Positions 26,873-36,882 of a DNA stretch of 64,000 nucleotides are shown here, piece by piece. Source of the DNA: a bacterium (GTDB lineage Bacteria > UBA4055); the NCBI GenBank assembly GCA_029559475.1, contig JAKQBN010000076.1, forward strand, positions 1 through 64,000, read 5' to 3'. How positions within the stretch are numbered: position 1 is the stretch's first letter; every line of letters begins with the position of its first letter. Both the position numbers and the translations under genes were made by a program. Under the pieces are notes generated by a model. The model had not been told where the DNA came from and searched no databases. It saw only the letters and a list, made by a program, of their open reading frames with translations.

Positions 26873-28920
26873 CAGAACTCCATTCCGACTTGATCCATCA
26901 GAAATGCCATCTTATCGGCACTCTGACCTGCGAGAATTGACAACTGAGTTCCTCCGCCGTGACCGGACGACTGCTGAACCTGCAGAAGAATAGGATCATC
27001 CGATGCGTTAGCATCCCTCAACGCCGCTACAAATTTTCGGGCATGATACGGATCAACCCGTGCATCGTTTATACCCGCTGTCACGATGATCGCCGGATAT
27101 TTAGTTCCCGGCCTGACATTCTGATAAGGTGAATATTTTAAGATATATTTGAATTGCTCTTCCACTTCTGAACTTCCGTATTCTTCTTTCCAAATGTTCG
27201 CAAGCATTGACTTGTGGTATCTGATCATATCTAGAAGAGGAACGCCGCAATAGAGAGCTTTCATAAGATCCGGTCTCTGCGTTATCATTGCGCCGATAAG
27301 AAGTCCGCCATTGCTTCCGCCGGTCATTACAAGCTTGTCACGGCAGGTGTAACAGTTAGCGATCATCCATTCTGCGGCGGCTATGTAATCGTCAAATACA
27401 TTCTGTTTCTTTTCGAACATACCGGCTTTGTGCCATTCTTCACCGTATTCTCCCCCGCCGCGCAGGTTGGGGACAGCTATTATTCCGCCTGCTTCGAGCC
27501 AGATCGCGTAGGCTGAACTGAAAGTCGGCGTGATCGAGATATTGAATCCGCCGTAGGCATACATGAAGCAAGGCGTGTTTTTGTCCGGCTTCGATCCTTT
27601 TTTCTTTATTATGAACATAGATACTTTTGTTCCGTCTTTTGAATCATACCACACCTGTTCAGTTTCGAAATCAAGAAACTTGAAATCAAGCCTCGGCATA
27701 AAAAATTGCGTTGCTCTCTCGGTCATATAATCGTATTTATAAATACTCGACGGCTGAGTGAATGAGGAAAACCACAACCAGATATCTGAATTCTTTTGTC
27801 TTCCCCATATACCTGCCGATCCGACGTCGGGTAAACATACATCTTTAATATAATTTCCGTTCATGTCATAGATCTGTATAAGCGAACAGGCATTCTTCAG
27901 ATAAGTGACATAAAGCTGACCGTTGATAATTTTAAAATCTTCGAGATAATACTCTTTTTCCGGGATTAATATCTTCCATCTGTTCTGATCATAATCGTTT
28001 ATCGCATCAGCTAAGTATATTTTTCCGTTAGGAGAATCTTTATTCGTGCGTATGAAGATCTTATCGCCGAAAAACTCAGCCTGATATTCAGCATCGAAAT
28101 CCCCTGTAAGAGTTTTGAAATCTGTTCCCTGAAGCTCTTTAAAATAAATGCTGTTCTTATAGAATTGACCTTTATGAAGCAGTAGATATTTCCCGTCTTC
28201 AGTAACTTGAATCGAATACCAGTTCTCTTTAACTTTCTCATCAAAATACAGCTTTTTATCTTCGCTTTTATCCGTGCCTAATTTATGATAGTAAACAGCC
28301 GGCCAGTAAAACTCCTCGCCTTCAGGCACTTCACCCTTAAGAGGTTTGCAGGAATAGTAGAATCCGCTTCCGTCAGGCATCCAGTCGCTTATATACTGCA
28401 TCCATCCGCAAACCGAATCGGAAAGAACTTTTCTGCTTTCGATCTCCATCACTTCAAGCACAGGATCTTCATTTCCGCCCTTTGATACACCGTAAACAAG
28501 ATATTTGCCGTCTCTCGATGCGACATAGTAGTGCAGAGTCTCATCCTGAGCCCATTTATTCGGATTAAGAAGTTCTTCAAGCTCAGAGCTTTCGTTTTTC
28601 TGAGTATAAAGAATCCATTTTTCGTCATCTGCGCTTTTTTTATACTGTAAGACCCTTTCGCCTTTGAGAACTTTTTGCGGAATGCTCATTTCATCAATTT
28701 TCATAAAATTAATGAGCCTGTCTTTTATTTTATTTCTGAATGGAATTTTAGATATAAAGCTGTCTGTAAAGTCATTCTGGGCTTTGTCCCATGCGGTCAC
28801 TTCAGGATCGCTGCTGTTTTCAAGCCAGCGATACTTATCTTTTAACTCAACTCCGTGGACCACATCGGTGACTTCCATTATTTTTGTTTCCGGATAATTG
28901 TATTTCACTTTGCTCTCCAT
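26872..28920 (-). CDS. Prolyl oligopeptidase (family S9A)
   Basis: A 682-residue serine peptidase that cleaves short peptides after proline. An N-terminal segment (DKYRWLENSSDPEV) and a seven-bladed propeller are followed by an alpha/beta-hydrolase domain with GGGEYGEEWHKAG, the nucleophile elbow GGSNGGLL (Ser536), NDARVDP (Asp619) and SSGHGGG (His654). All three catalytic residues are present. No signal peptide is visible, so it should act in the cytoplasm on peptides that have been taken in, though some relatives are periplasmic. It follows the cyclase-like gene by six bases and is likely co-transcribed. Confidence 0.94.
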   Translation of the reverse strand: MESKVKYNYPETKIMEVTDVVHGVELKDKYRWLENSSDPEVTAWDKAQNDFTDSFISKIPFRNKIKDRLINFMKIDEMSIPQKVLKGERVLQYKKSADDEKWILYTQKNESSELEELLNPNKWAQDETLHYYVASRDGKYLVYGVSKGGNEDPVLEVMEIESRKVLSDSVCGWMQYISDWMPDGSGFYYSCKPLKGEVPEGEEFYWPAVYYHKLGTDKSEDKKLYFDEKVKENWYSIQVTEDGKYLLLHKGQFYKNSIYFKELQGTDFKTLTGDFDAEYQAEFFGDKIFIRTNKDSPNGKIYLADAINDYDQNRWKILIPEKEYYLEDFKIINGQLYVTYLKNACSLIQIYDMNGNYIKDVCLPDVGSAGIWGRQKNSDIWLWFSSFTQPSSIYKYDYMTERATQFFMPRLDFKFLDFETEQVWYDSKDGTKVSMFIIKKKGSKPDKNTPCFMYAYGGFNISITPTFSSAYAIWLEAGGIIAVPNLRGGGEYGEEWHKAGMFEKKQNVFDDYIAAAEWMIANCYTCRDKLVMTGGSNGGLLIGAMITQRPDLMKALYCGVPLLDMIRYHKSMLANIWKEEYGSSEVEEQFKYILKYSPYQNVRPGTKYPAIIVTAGINDARVDPYHARKFVAALRDANASDDPILLQVQQSSGHGGGTQLSILAGQSADKMAFLMDQVGMEF

Positions 28921-28926
28921 TTTGTT

Positions 28927-31900
28927 TTATAGCTTTTTTCCGAAGAATTCTTCGACAGTGCTTATTTTATTAATCTGTTCGAGCTTTCTGTCTGATTTTT
29001 TTATACTCTGAGCCCAATATTTATCTCCCGTTATAGCGTACAGTTCCTTTTCGATCCTCTGAACAAAAGGATAAAGTATCATCTTCAGAGCATACTTTTT
29101 GGCTGTTTTAAGCATTTGAACATCTTTGTAATGCTTTCCCAAAGCGTAGTAAGCCTTGCTTATAAGCCCGAAATTAATCTGAAGTTTTTCCAGATCAGAA
29201 AGCCGCTTCTCAAGCTTTGGAACATCCGATCTTACTCCTGTAAGCACTCCGAGAATTTCAATGTTAGCCTCGTTTGAAAACCTCATCCCGGGTCTCTGAG
29301 GGAATTTATGCCAGCCTGAAAATATATCTCTCATCTTTTTCATAGTTTTCGCATCATTTTCAACTATAGCCTGATGAGCTAAGAGTCCTCCCATTTCCAT
29401 ATAGCATTTTGATGTTCCGAATTTAAGAAATTTCTTAGCTTTTTTTTCTGCCTCGACAAGATCATTAGGATCTCTTCCGCCGTAAAGATAGCGTGCAGTA
29501 TGCATTCCTGCCAGAAGATCGGTAATAGGTTTTTTTATAACATCTTCGCACAGACCAAGTGCAAGCTTATAGGATCCTGAAGCAGATGTAACAAAAACCA
29601 TCCTCGATTTTGTATAGGGCACCTCTACGGGATGAGCTATATTCATGCCGTAATATAAACCTTCAAGATAAGTCCGCAGCGATTTCTTTACATAACCGGC
29701 AGTCATATAGAAGCTTGCAAGATTCGTAGAGATCAGCGGAAGTTCGGCTATTTTCTGATAGTCTTTAAGAAGTTTAACAGCGCGTTCAGAATATTTGAGG
29801 GATTTTTTCATGAAACTGCAGTTAAGATCCTGATAAGCCATATTCGAATATACGATTGCGTAATCGTTCAGTATTGTAAAAAGCTTTTCGGGATCTTCGG
29901 TCTTTATTTGCATCATCTCATCAAGAAGATGTTTTGATGTTTCCATATCATCTCTGTGATTTGCTATAGTGTTCTTTAATGATAAAAGGTTCATTTTCAG
30001 ACGATCGGGCAATATCGGTTCCATTTGCAGCAGTATTTTCATTCCCTCTTTTTCCATATCAGTATTTCCGATAATAAAGAAGGCATACCAGACAAAATCT
30101 ATATAGAATTCAGCTATATCGTTACTTTCGAAACTGTTTTTAATTTCATTTAGTAACTTTAGAGCATCCGACTGTTTAGTGGAATATGCGCACGTGATAG
30201 CTTTGTACCATTTATAATACTTATCTTCACCTTTTTTTTCGCGATATTTTTCAAGTATCTCTTTTGGTTCTTTATATTCTGTGTAGAAAATCACTTTTGC
30301 AAGATGCAGCAGAAGTCTCTCATTATTTTCCCAGTCTGTGATCTTGAGCGAGATTTCTTCCACTATTTTAGTCATTCCTGCGCCGATTTTTATGCCTGAA
30401 GATTCTGAGAACAGCTCTATAAAATCATAGGCTCTGGAATAATTGTTTTTGCTTTTAATAAATTCGAAGCACTTCTGCAGAATATTTCTCAGGGTATCCT
30501 GATCCCTCGTGTTTTTATATTTCTTCACAAGTTTATAACCAAGATCGAGCGTTCTTTCATCACCTGCAAGGAACAACATCAGGAAAGCTTTATACAGCCG
30601 TTTAAAATCCTTGGTTTTTGATCTTATTATGGCTTCAGCGATCCTGATCCTGAAGAAATCTATCTTCTTCTTGAGAAGCCTTTCGTAAATGATCTCTCTT
30701 ATGATCGTATTTGAAAATTCGATCTCATCTTTTACCGAAGACATTCTTACAAGTCCTTCATTCTCAGCCTTAAATATAATATCCCGGAAAACTTCTTCCT
30801 TTATCTTAACAACATCTTTCAGAACTCCGTGATCGAATACATCACCGTAAACAGAACCTCCGTCAACGAACTCCGGACCTTTTCCCGGGATCGCCTGAAG
30901 CTTCATAAGAATTACTTCCTGAAGCGAATACGGTACTTCTCCGGATCTTTCGATATCTTTTGTGATGTAAGGCAGAATGCCTGTCACAAATAGCGGATTT
31001 CCCTTAGTCGTTTTTTGAAGCTCTCTGCTCGCTTTTAGGGAAATGCTGAGACCGGAAACCATTCTGGTAATAAGCTGTATTTCCTTTGCATCGAAAGGTT
31101 TAAGGTCTATAACCATTGATTCGTAGTATGAAAGCGGAGTGATGCTGATCTTCTCTCTGCCTATCGTTGTGGCTATAAAATTCACGAAGGGATTTCCCTC
31201 ATTGATCATTCTGTGGAAAAGAAAGAGGCTCCTTTCATCGGCAAAATGGAGATCGTCTATATAGATCAGCGTCGGTTCGAAAATTGCCTTGAATTTCTGA
31301 AAAATATCTGCTGCCGATGATTTCTGCAGATCGCTCAGGCTTCTGAAAAGATAATTGTCCGTATCTTCTCCGTAAACTCCTTTGAACCTTATAAGATTCT
31401 TATAACCGAGAGCCTGAACTATATGTTCTGCCAGAACGGTTTTTCCCATACCGGAAGGACCGTTGATCAGAACGAAAGCTCTTCTGTCACCTTTAAAAAA
31501 ATCAAGCGTGGCTTTTGTTTCCTCAGCCCTGCCTATAAAAAGGTTCTTTTTATCTTGTATTACGCCTGTTATTTCGAAAACTTCCCTCTCACCGACGCCT
31601 TTGAATTCCTTTATTCCTGCAGATCTGCTCTTAAGGATCGTTTTTGATGAAGCTGCGAATGAACTGTCCGAGTAAATTTTGTACGGTTCCGCTTTAGCCG
31701 CGATCCTGGCTGCGAGATTGACATTCGATCCGAGGAAAGTGAATTCCCATCTTTTCTCATTTCCGATTATTCCGCAATAGCCGCGCTGGAGTGTGCCTCC
31801 GATCTGAACAGGTATCTCCAATAATTCAGCTTTTTTTGAAAATTTGGAAAGCAAGTCGTACATTTTCACAGGCGCATCACTTGAATACGCAGGTGATCCT

Positions 31901-32553
31901 GCTGATAAAAGTATCATCCAGCCCTTATCAAGGTATTCGATCTTGTTGATATAGACAGATGCCTTTTTAGCTTCAACAGCAAGTGTGCCTAACAACGGCA
32001 GTATCTTTTCGACTGAATATTTTTCGTCGATATGGATAAAGAATATCGGGACTGCTCTTAATTCGCCTCTGAAGCTGCTTTTGTAGATATCATATATTTC
32101 CGCTGGGAAGGGATCGTATTTGATATTCTCTTTTTTTAGCTTATTCGGAGCGTAGCAGAAACACGAAGCATTTTCAGAATTAATTACGCAGGGTATAAAT
32201 GATTTATTGAACATTTCAGTCTTTATTGACAGATTTTTATCGATCGTCTGCTCTTTTATTATCTTGTCTGACATGTTCTGAACGGCCTTAACTTTATTTT
32301 TATCAACAGCAACGAACAAAGCATCACCGGCAAAAGAGATCACATCTCCGCCTTCCGCATACACTGAATCTATTATCGGATTGAATACCATATTGATCAG
32401 ATCACCGATCTTTTCCGCGCCGTAAGAACTTTCGCTTATAAATTTGTCGCACAGGGGCGTGAATCCTGAAATATCCAGGAACATGAACTGGTTATTTTTA
32501 TAATATTTGGGATCACTTACATATTTCGGAAGAGCACTGTCCTTTATCGACAT
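28927..32553 (-). CDS. Tandem class III cyclase domains fused to an ATPase and TPR array (soluble adenylyl cyclase-like)
   Basis: A 1208-residue cytoplasmic protein. The start at 32553 has AAGGGG upstream; an earlier in-frame start 29 codons before lacks one. Two class III nucleotidyl cyclase domains come first: C1 with both metal-binding Asp (Asp27 in FLDISGFTPL and Asp77 in SFAGDALF) and C2 with GYCGIIGN and the Asn/Arg pair in NVNLAARIA, so one composite active site could be intact. Then follow an AAA-type ATPase with Walker A NGPSGMGKT and Walker B IYIDDLHFAD, and about 600 residues of helical repeats. This order is that of mammalian soluble adenylyl cyclase ADCY10. The Lys of ADCY10 that binds bicarbonate (in ILKFAGD) is Ser here. 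Cyclic AMP synthesis is inferred. Confidence 0.85.
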   Translation of the reverse strand: MSIKDSALPKYVSDPKYYKNNQFMFLDISGFTPLCDKFISESSYGAEKIGDLINMVFNPIIDSVYAEGGDVISFAGDALFVAVDKNKVKAVQNMSDKIIKEQTIDKNLSIKTEMFNKSFIPCVINSENASCFCYAPNKLKKENIKYDPFPAEIYDIYKSSFRGELRAVPIFFIHIDEKYSVEKILPLLGTLAVEAKKASVYINKIEYLDKGWMILLSAGSPAYSSDAPVKMYDLLSKFSKKAELLEIPVQIGGTLQRGYCGIIGNEKRWEFTFLGSNVNLAARIAAKAEPYKIYSDSSFAASSKTILKSRSAGIKEFKGVGEREVFEITGVIQDKKNLFIGRAEETKATLDFFKGDRRAFVLINGPSGMGKTVLAEHIVQALGYKNLIRFKGVYGEDTDNYLFRSLSDLQKSSAADIFQKFKAIFEPTLIYIDDLHFADERSLFLFHRMINEGNPFVNFIATTIGREKISITPLSYYESMVIDLKPFDAKEIQLITRMVSGLSISLKASRELQKTTKGNPLFVTGILPYITKDIERSGEVPYSLQEVILMKLQAIPGKGPEFVDGGSVYGDVFDHGVLKDVVKIKEEVFRDIIFKAENEGLVRMSSVKDEIEFSNTIIREIIYERLLKKKIDFFRIRIAEAIIRSKTKDFKRLYKAFLMLFLAGDERTLDLGYKLVKKYKNTRDQDTLRNILQKCFEFIKSKNNYSRAYDFIELFSESSGIKIGAGMTKIVEEISLKITDWENNERLLLHLAKVIFYTEYKEPKEILEKYREKKGEDKYYKWYKAITCAYSTKQSDALKLLNEIKNSFESNDIAEFYIDFVWYAFFIIGNTDMEKEGMKILLQMEPILPDRLKMNLLSLKNTIANHRDDMETSKHLLDEMMQIKTEDPEKLFTILNDYAIVYSNMAYQDLNCSFMKKSLKYSERAVKLLKDYQKIAELPLISTNLASFYMTAGYVKKSLRTYLEGLYYGMNIAHPVEVPYTKSRMVFVTSASGSYKLALGLCEDVIKKPITDLLAGMHTARYLYGGRDPNDLVEAEKKAKKFLKFGTSKCYMEMGGLLAHQAIVENDAKTMKKMRDIFSGWHKFPQRPGMRFSNEANIEILGVLTGVRSDVPKLEKRLSDLEKLQINFGLISKAYYALGKHYKDVQMLKTAKKYALKMILYPFVQRIEKELYAITGDKYWAQSIKKSDRKLEQINKISTVEEFFGKKL

Positions 32554-32632
32554 TATAAACCCCTTGATCATAATCGACTTTTTATGTAACAGTTTAAAAT
32601 AATGATTTAAATTCTTAAAAACAAATAATAAT

Positions 32633-32661
32633 TTGCGCAATATAATATTTATAGCTATATT
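32633..32661 (+). promoter_or_regulatory. Predicted promoter of the MATE transporter gene
   Basis: TTGCGC (32633-32638) and TATATT (32656-32661) are 17 bases apart and lie about 30 bases upstream of the ATG at 32694. The intergenic region of 140 bases also has to hold the promoter of the divergent cyclase-like gene. Confidence 0.5.
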
Positions 32662-32693
32662 CAGACGAATTTAAATCAGGAACGAAGCATTTA

Positions 32694-34082
32694 ATGGCAA
32701 AAAAAACAGATCTGACACAGGGACCCGTAGGAAAAAACATAACTCATCAGGCGTTGGGAATGATGGTGGGCATGTTGAGCATGGTCGGGTATAACCTTAT
32801 CGATACTTTTTTTGTCGGCCGTCTCGGAACGGCACAGTTAGCCGCAATGAGCTTCACTTTCCCTGTAACAATGGCGGCGAACAGCATAGCCCTGGGACTG
32901 GGTGTGGGCGGAGCGGCAGTGATCTCAAGAGCTGTGGGAAGCAAAAATCACGATGAAGTAAAAAGGCTTACAACGAACAGTATTTACCTTGGCTTTATAA
33001 TAGTTGCCGCGATCATGGTGATCGGATTTACCACAATGGATCTTGTATTTACTTCGCTCGGCGCTAAAGGCGAAATCCTTGTTATGATAAAAAAATATAT
33101 GACTGTCTGGTACTGGGGAATGCCCTTTGTCGTTATCCCCATGATCGGTTTTAACGCTATAAGAGCTGCCGGGAACACTCTTCTTCCCAGTATGGTCATG
33201 ATGACTTCAATGATCCTGAACGCAGTGCTTGATCCGCTGATGATCTTCGGTATAGGATTCTTCCCGCGTATGGAGCTTGAAGGAGCTGCTCTGGCAACTG
33301 TCTTTGCAAGAATGACATCTTTTACCGCGGCACTTTATTTATTAAATTATAAATTTCACATGCTTTCGATCGTAAAACCGAAGATCGCCGAATTATACAA
33401 TTCCTGGAAAAGAGTGCTGTTCATCGGATTTCCGGCTATCTTGAACCAGTTCATACCGCAGATCTCGATGGGCGTGGCTACAAGGATCATTTCCGATTAC
33501 GGTAAAGAAGCCGTCGCAGGATTTGGTGTCGCTACAAGGATAGAGATGATAGCGGTCGGGCCGCTGATCTCATTTGCGAATACTATGATCGCATATACAG
33601 GGCAGAATCTCGGAGCTAAAAGGATAGACAGGATCGAGGACGGAATAAAATTCGTGAACAAAGCCTCGCTGATCATAGGTGCTGTCATGTTCGTTTTGTT
33701 CGCATTGTTCGGAAAGTATGCCTCACTTATCTTCAACGATGATCCTACGGTAGTAGATATTTCTTATCTTTATCTAGCTGTTGTGTCGGTCAGCTATGGT
33801 GTAATGGGGATCAGCATGTCAGCTTCAGCAACATTCAGCGCACTTCATAAACCTTACAGCTCGATCATGATAAATATAATCAGAATGATCGTGATATTTA
33901 TTCCGCTGATCCTGATCGGAAATTATTCATTTCAGCTTCCCGGAATAATCGCAGGAATCACTATTTCGATATTCCTCGGAACAATAATTTCTGTTATATG
34001 GCTGAAAAAAACCATAGAGCAGTTTAAAGTTCATCCTGATTTCAGTAATACGGAACCGGTGCCCGTTGAGGAATCTATCTAA
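32694..34082 (+). CDS. MATE-family multidrug/cation efflux transporter
   Basis: A 462-residue inner-membrane protein with about twelve transmembrane helices. The MATE signatures are clear: LTQGPVGKNI near the N-terminus, NLIDTFFVGRLGTAQLAA, GLGVGGAAVISRAVGSKN and the repeat-related ATRIEMIAVGPLISFANTMIAY. Members export drugs or metabolites by sodium or proton antiport; the substrate is unknown. The stop codon overlaps that of the convergent fhs gene by three bases. Confidence 0.93.
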   Translation: MAKKTDLTQGPVGKNITHQALGMMVGMLSMVGYNLIDTFFVGRLGTAQLAAMSFTFPVTMAANSIALGLGVGGAAVISRAVGSKNHDEVKRLTTNSIYLGFIIVAAIMVIGFTTMDLVFTSLGAKGEILVMIKKYMTVWYWGMPFVVIPMIGFNAIRAAGNTLLPSMVMMTSMILNAVLDPLMIFGIGFFPRMELEGAALATVFARMTSFTAALYLLNYKFHMLSIVKPKIAELYNSWKRVLFIGFPAILNQFIPQISMGVATRIISDYGKEAVAGFGVATRIEMIAVGPLISFANTMIAYTGQNLGAKRIDRIEDGIKFVNKASLIIGAVMFVLFALFGKYASLIFNDDPTVVDISYLYLAVVSVSYGVMGISMSASATFSALHKPYSSIMINIIRMIVIFIPLILIGNYSFQLPGIIAGITISIFLGTIISVIWLKKTIEQFKVHPDFSNTEPVPVEESI

Positions 34083-35749
34083 AACAATCCTTCTATATTG
34101 CCGTCATTGTCTATGTCAATATTATAAGCTGAAGGTTCGTCCGGCAGCCCCGGCATACGCATGATCTCACCCGTGATGGGCACAAGGAACCCTGCACCGG
34201 ATGATATCTTAATCTCTCTTACTGTAACCACGAAATCCTTTGGTCTGCCGAGAAGTTCGGGATCATCAGAAAGTGATTTCTGCGTTTTTGCTATGCATAC
34301 AGGAAGTTTATCAAGCCCGAGTTTGATTATTCTTTTTATGTCGTTTTTAGCCTGCGCGGTATAATCAATTGCTTCGGCACCGTAAATGGTTTTAGCTATC
34401 TTTTCGATCTTCTTTTCAATCGGCCATTCCCATTCGTAAAGAGGAATGAATTTTCTGTTGCATGTTTCGGCCATAAAGCTGACCTTTTTTGCGAGATCAA
34501 TGCCGCCCTCTCCACCTTTTTCCCATACATCTGCAACTGCAACGGTTACATTTTTACTTTCGACGAATTCTTTTATGATCTTGACTTCCTCGTCAGTATC
34601 AGAATAGAATCTGTTGATGGCTACAACAGGGCATATTCCGAAGACTTTCATATTCTCGATATGCTTTTCAATATTCTCGAGTCCTTTTTTAAGCGCTTCG
34701 ATATTTTCGGTTTTGAGTTCCTTAAGCTTTGCGCCGCCGTGAAATTTCAGTGCTCTGACGGTAGCTACAAGAACAACTGCAGAAGGATTAAGACCTGCTG
34801 TTCTGCATTTGATATCGAAGAATTTCTCAGCACCGAGATCGAATCCGAATCCCGCTTCTGTTACTACATAATCTGACAGCGTCAGACCCATTCTTGTGGC
34901 TATAATTGAATTCGTGCCCTGAGCTATATTCGCGAACGGCCCGCCGTGGATTATTGCGGGACATCCGCCGATCATCTGAACGAGATTAGGATTAATTGCG
35001 TCCTTTAAAAGTGCGGCCATAGCTCCTTCAGCTTTCATGTCCCTTACAAAAACAGGTTTTTTGTCATGAGAATAGCCAATGAATATATTTCCGAGCTTTT
35101 TTTTAAGATCCGAAAGATCATTACTTAAGCATAATATTGCCATCACCTCTGAAGCTGCGGTAATATCAAACCCGGTTTCTCTAGGGATGCTGTTCTTCTG
35201 CCCGCCTAATCCGATCACAATATCTCTCAGGGATCTGTCGTTCATATCCATAACTCTGCGCCAGCTTATCGTTCTTGCATCCAGATTTAGTTTACTGTTT
35301 TTTATCTGAAGCTCGTTATCTATCAAAGCGGCCAGAAGATTGTTCGCTTTTTCCACAGCTGAAATATCGCCTGTGAAATGCAGATTTATATCTTCCATAG
35401 GTAAAACCTGTGCATAACCGCCGCCTGCCGCTCCGCCTTTTACGCCGAAGACAGGTCCGAGTGAAGGCTCTCTAAGTACGACCGTGGTTTTCTTTCCGAT
35501 CAGGTTGAGCGCCTGGCTGAGACCGATTGAGATCGTGGTCTTTCCTTCTCCCGCCGGTGTGGGAGTTATAGCTGAAACAAGTATAAGCTTAGATTTCTGC
35601 ACTTTTTCAAGATCAATTAATTTCAGAGGCAGCTTAGCTTTATATTTGCCGTAATATTCAAGATCGCTTTCGTCTATCCCGAGTTTCTTTGCTATATCAG
35701 AAATATGTTCAATTTTTGCGGAACGTGCTATCTCAACATCGTTGGGCAT
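34079..35749 (-). CDS. fhs: Formate-tetrahydrofolate ligase
   Basis: A 556-residue enzyme joining formate to tetrahydrofolate with ATP, giving 10-formyl-THF. The ATP site ITPTPAGEGKTT, the segment REPSLGPVFGVKGGAAGGGYAQ in parts (REPSLGP, KGGAAGGG), and FANIAQGTNSI are typical. In anaerobes it feeds one-carbon metabolism, amino-acid fermentation or the Wood-Ljungdahl methyl branch; no folD or other branch genes are present in the window. A GGAGG site precedes the ATG. It is 12 bases downstream of the methyltransferase gene and probably shares its transcript. Confidence 0.96.
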   Translation of the reverse strand: MPNDVEIARSAKIEHISDIAKKLGIDESDLEYYGKYKAKLPLKLIDLEKVQKSKLILVSAITPTPAGEGKTTISIGLSQALNLIGKKTTVVLREPSLGPVFGVKGGAAGGGYAQVLPMEDINLHFTGDISAVEKANNLLAALIDNELQIKNSKLNLDARTISWRRVMDMNDRSLRDIVIGLGGQKNSIPRETGFDITAASEVMAILCLSNDLSDLKKKLGNIFIGYSHDKKPVFVRDMKAEGAMAALLKDAINPNLVQMIGGCPAIIHGGPFANIAQGTNSIIATRMGLTLSDYVVTEAGFGFDLGAEKFFDIKCRTAGLNPSAVVLVATVRALKFHGGAKLKELKTENIEALKKGLENIEKHIENMKVFGICPVVAINRFYSDTDEEVKIIKEFVESKNVTVAVADVWEKGGEGGIDLAKKVSFMAETCNRKFIPLYEWEWPIEKKIEKIAKTIYGAEAIDYTAQAKNDIKRIIKLGLDKLPVCIAKTQKSLSDDPELLGRPKDFVVTVREIKISSGAGFLVPITGEIMRMPGLPDEPSAYNIDIDNDGNIEGLF

Positions 35750-35761
35750 GATTATCCTCCG

Positions 35762-36724
35762 TTACTTTAGTTTTAGAATGTAAACTTTATGAATTTTCTT
35801 ATCTCTGAACCCGTCAGGTATCGTTTTGTGGCTGATATCCTCTATAATGAACTTTCCGTTCAGCTCTTCATCCATCTTGAACTTTCTTGAATTGGTGCTG
35901 AACATTATTATGCTTTCATTTCCTCTCAGCAGCTTTGATGCTGAAAGTATCAGATCCGGATGATCCCTGTTCACATCGAACATCTCCTCCATCTTCTTTG
36001 ATCTTGAAATTGTCGGAGGATCTATAATAATAATATCGTATCTTTCTTTTCTTTCTGATGCCTGTCTGAGATATTTTGAGCAGTCTTCACGTATGATCTT
36101 ATTCTGAGCAAGATCAAATCCGTTCAGGATCATATTTTCGCGTGCCCAGTCTGAATATGTGTTTGACATATCAACGCTAACGGTTCCTGAAGATCCGGCT
36201 TTTGCGCAGTAAAGCGAAAATGATGCCGTGTAGCTGTATAAATTCAAAACAGCTTTCCCTGATGCCTGCTTAGCGATAAATTCCCTTGCAGGTCTGTGGT
36301 CTAAAAACAGTCCGCTGTCCAGATAGTCTTTAAGATTTATATAAAAGGATATTCCGTTCTCTCTTACGGTGAAGAAATCACGGCTGTCAGACAGTTTCTC
36401 ATACTGCTCAAGCAGTGCTCTTTTCTTTCTGACCTTCCAGAATACTTCATTGATCTTAATTCCGAAAATGGTGCTTAAACCGGTCTCAATTATTTCTTTA
36501 AGCGCAGTAGGAACATCTTCCGATTCGTCATTTGAATAATACTGAACAAGAAATTTTCCCGCATAATGATCTATCGAGAATTGAAATTCAGGAATATCCC
36601 TGTCGTAAACTCTGAAACAGTCGCTTTCAGTTTTCTTTGCCTGTTTTTTGAAATGCTTATAATTTTTAACTATCCTGTTGATTAAAGGATGGTCATAGGT
36701 ATTTATTATATCCGGAATTCTCAT
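35762..36724 (-). CDS. RlmK-like class I SAM-dependent rRNA methyltransferase
   Basis: A 320-residue protein resembling the C-terminal (RlmK) half of RlmKL, which methylates a guanosine of 23S rRNA, and related to RlmI. An N-terminal RNA-binding-like part precedes the catalytic domain: DSGLFLDHRPAR, the SAM loop LNLYSYTASFSLYCAKAG, VDMSNTYSDWARENM, and the catalytic DPPTISRSKKM. All key segments are intact. The THUMP and RlmL parts are absent, so it is a free-standing enzyme. The exact target base cannot be set from sequence alone. Confidence 0.82.
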   Translation of the reverse strand: MRIPDIINTYDHPLINRIVKNYKHFKKQAKKTESDCFRVYDRDIPEFQFSIDHYAGKFLVQYYSNDESEDVPTALKEIIETGLSTIFGIKINEVFWKVRKKRALLEQYEKLSDSRDFFTVRENGISFYINLKDYLDSGLFLDHRPAREFIAKQASGKAVLNLYSYTASFSLYCAKAGSSGTVSVDMSNTYSDWARENMILNGFDLAQNKIIREDCSKYLRQASERKERYDIIIIDPPTISRSKKMEEMFDVNRDHPDLILSASKLLRGNESIIMFSTNSRKFKMDEELNGKFIIEDISHKTIPDGFRDKKIHKVYILKLK

Positions 36725-36764
36725 TTCTGATCAGATTATCCTGCGCCTGTTTATTCTTTAGTTT

Positions 36765-36793
36765 ATTATAAGTGTTTTTTTTGTCAAAAGCAA
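36765..36793 (-). promoter_or_regulatory. Predicted promoter of the methyltransferase-fhs unit
   Basis: On the minus strand TTGCTT (36793-36788) and a consensus TATAAT (36770-36765) have a 17-base spacer and lie 40 bases upstream of the start at 36724. Confidence 0.65.
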
Positions 36794-36817
36794 AATTATT
36801 AATTGTTCAATAAAGTG

Positions 36818-36846
36818 TTGCGTTTTTGTTATTAAAAATCTATAAT
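36818..36846 (+). promoter_or_regulatory. Predicted promoter of mtnA-ogt
   Basis: TTGCGT (36818-36823) and TATAAT (36841-36846) with a 17-base spacer. Transcription would begin near 36853, which excludes the in-frame ATG at 36826 as the start of the following gene and supports the CTG at 36883. Confidence 0.68.
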
Positions 36847-36882
36847 ATAAGACTTATTATTGTTAACAGAAGGAGACAGCAT

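Noticed and set aside
36826-36882. ATG at 36826 as the mtnA start
   Set aside because: It lies upstream of the predicted -10 box and adds residues not seen in the family.
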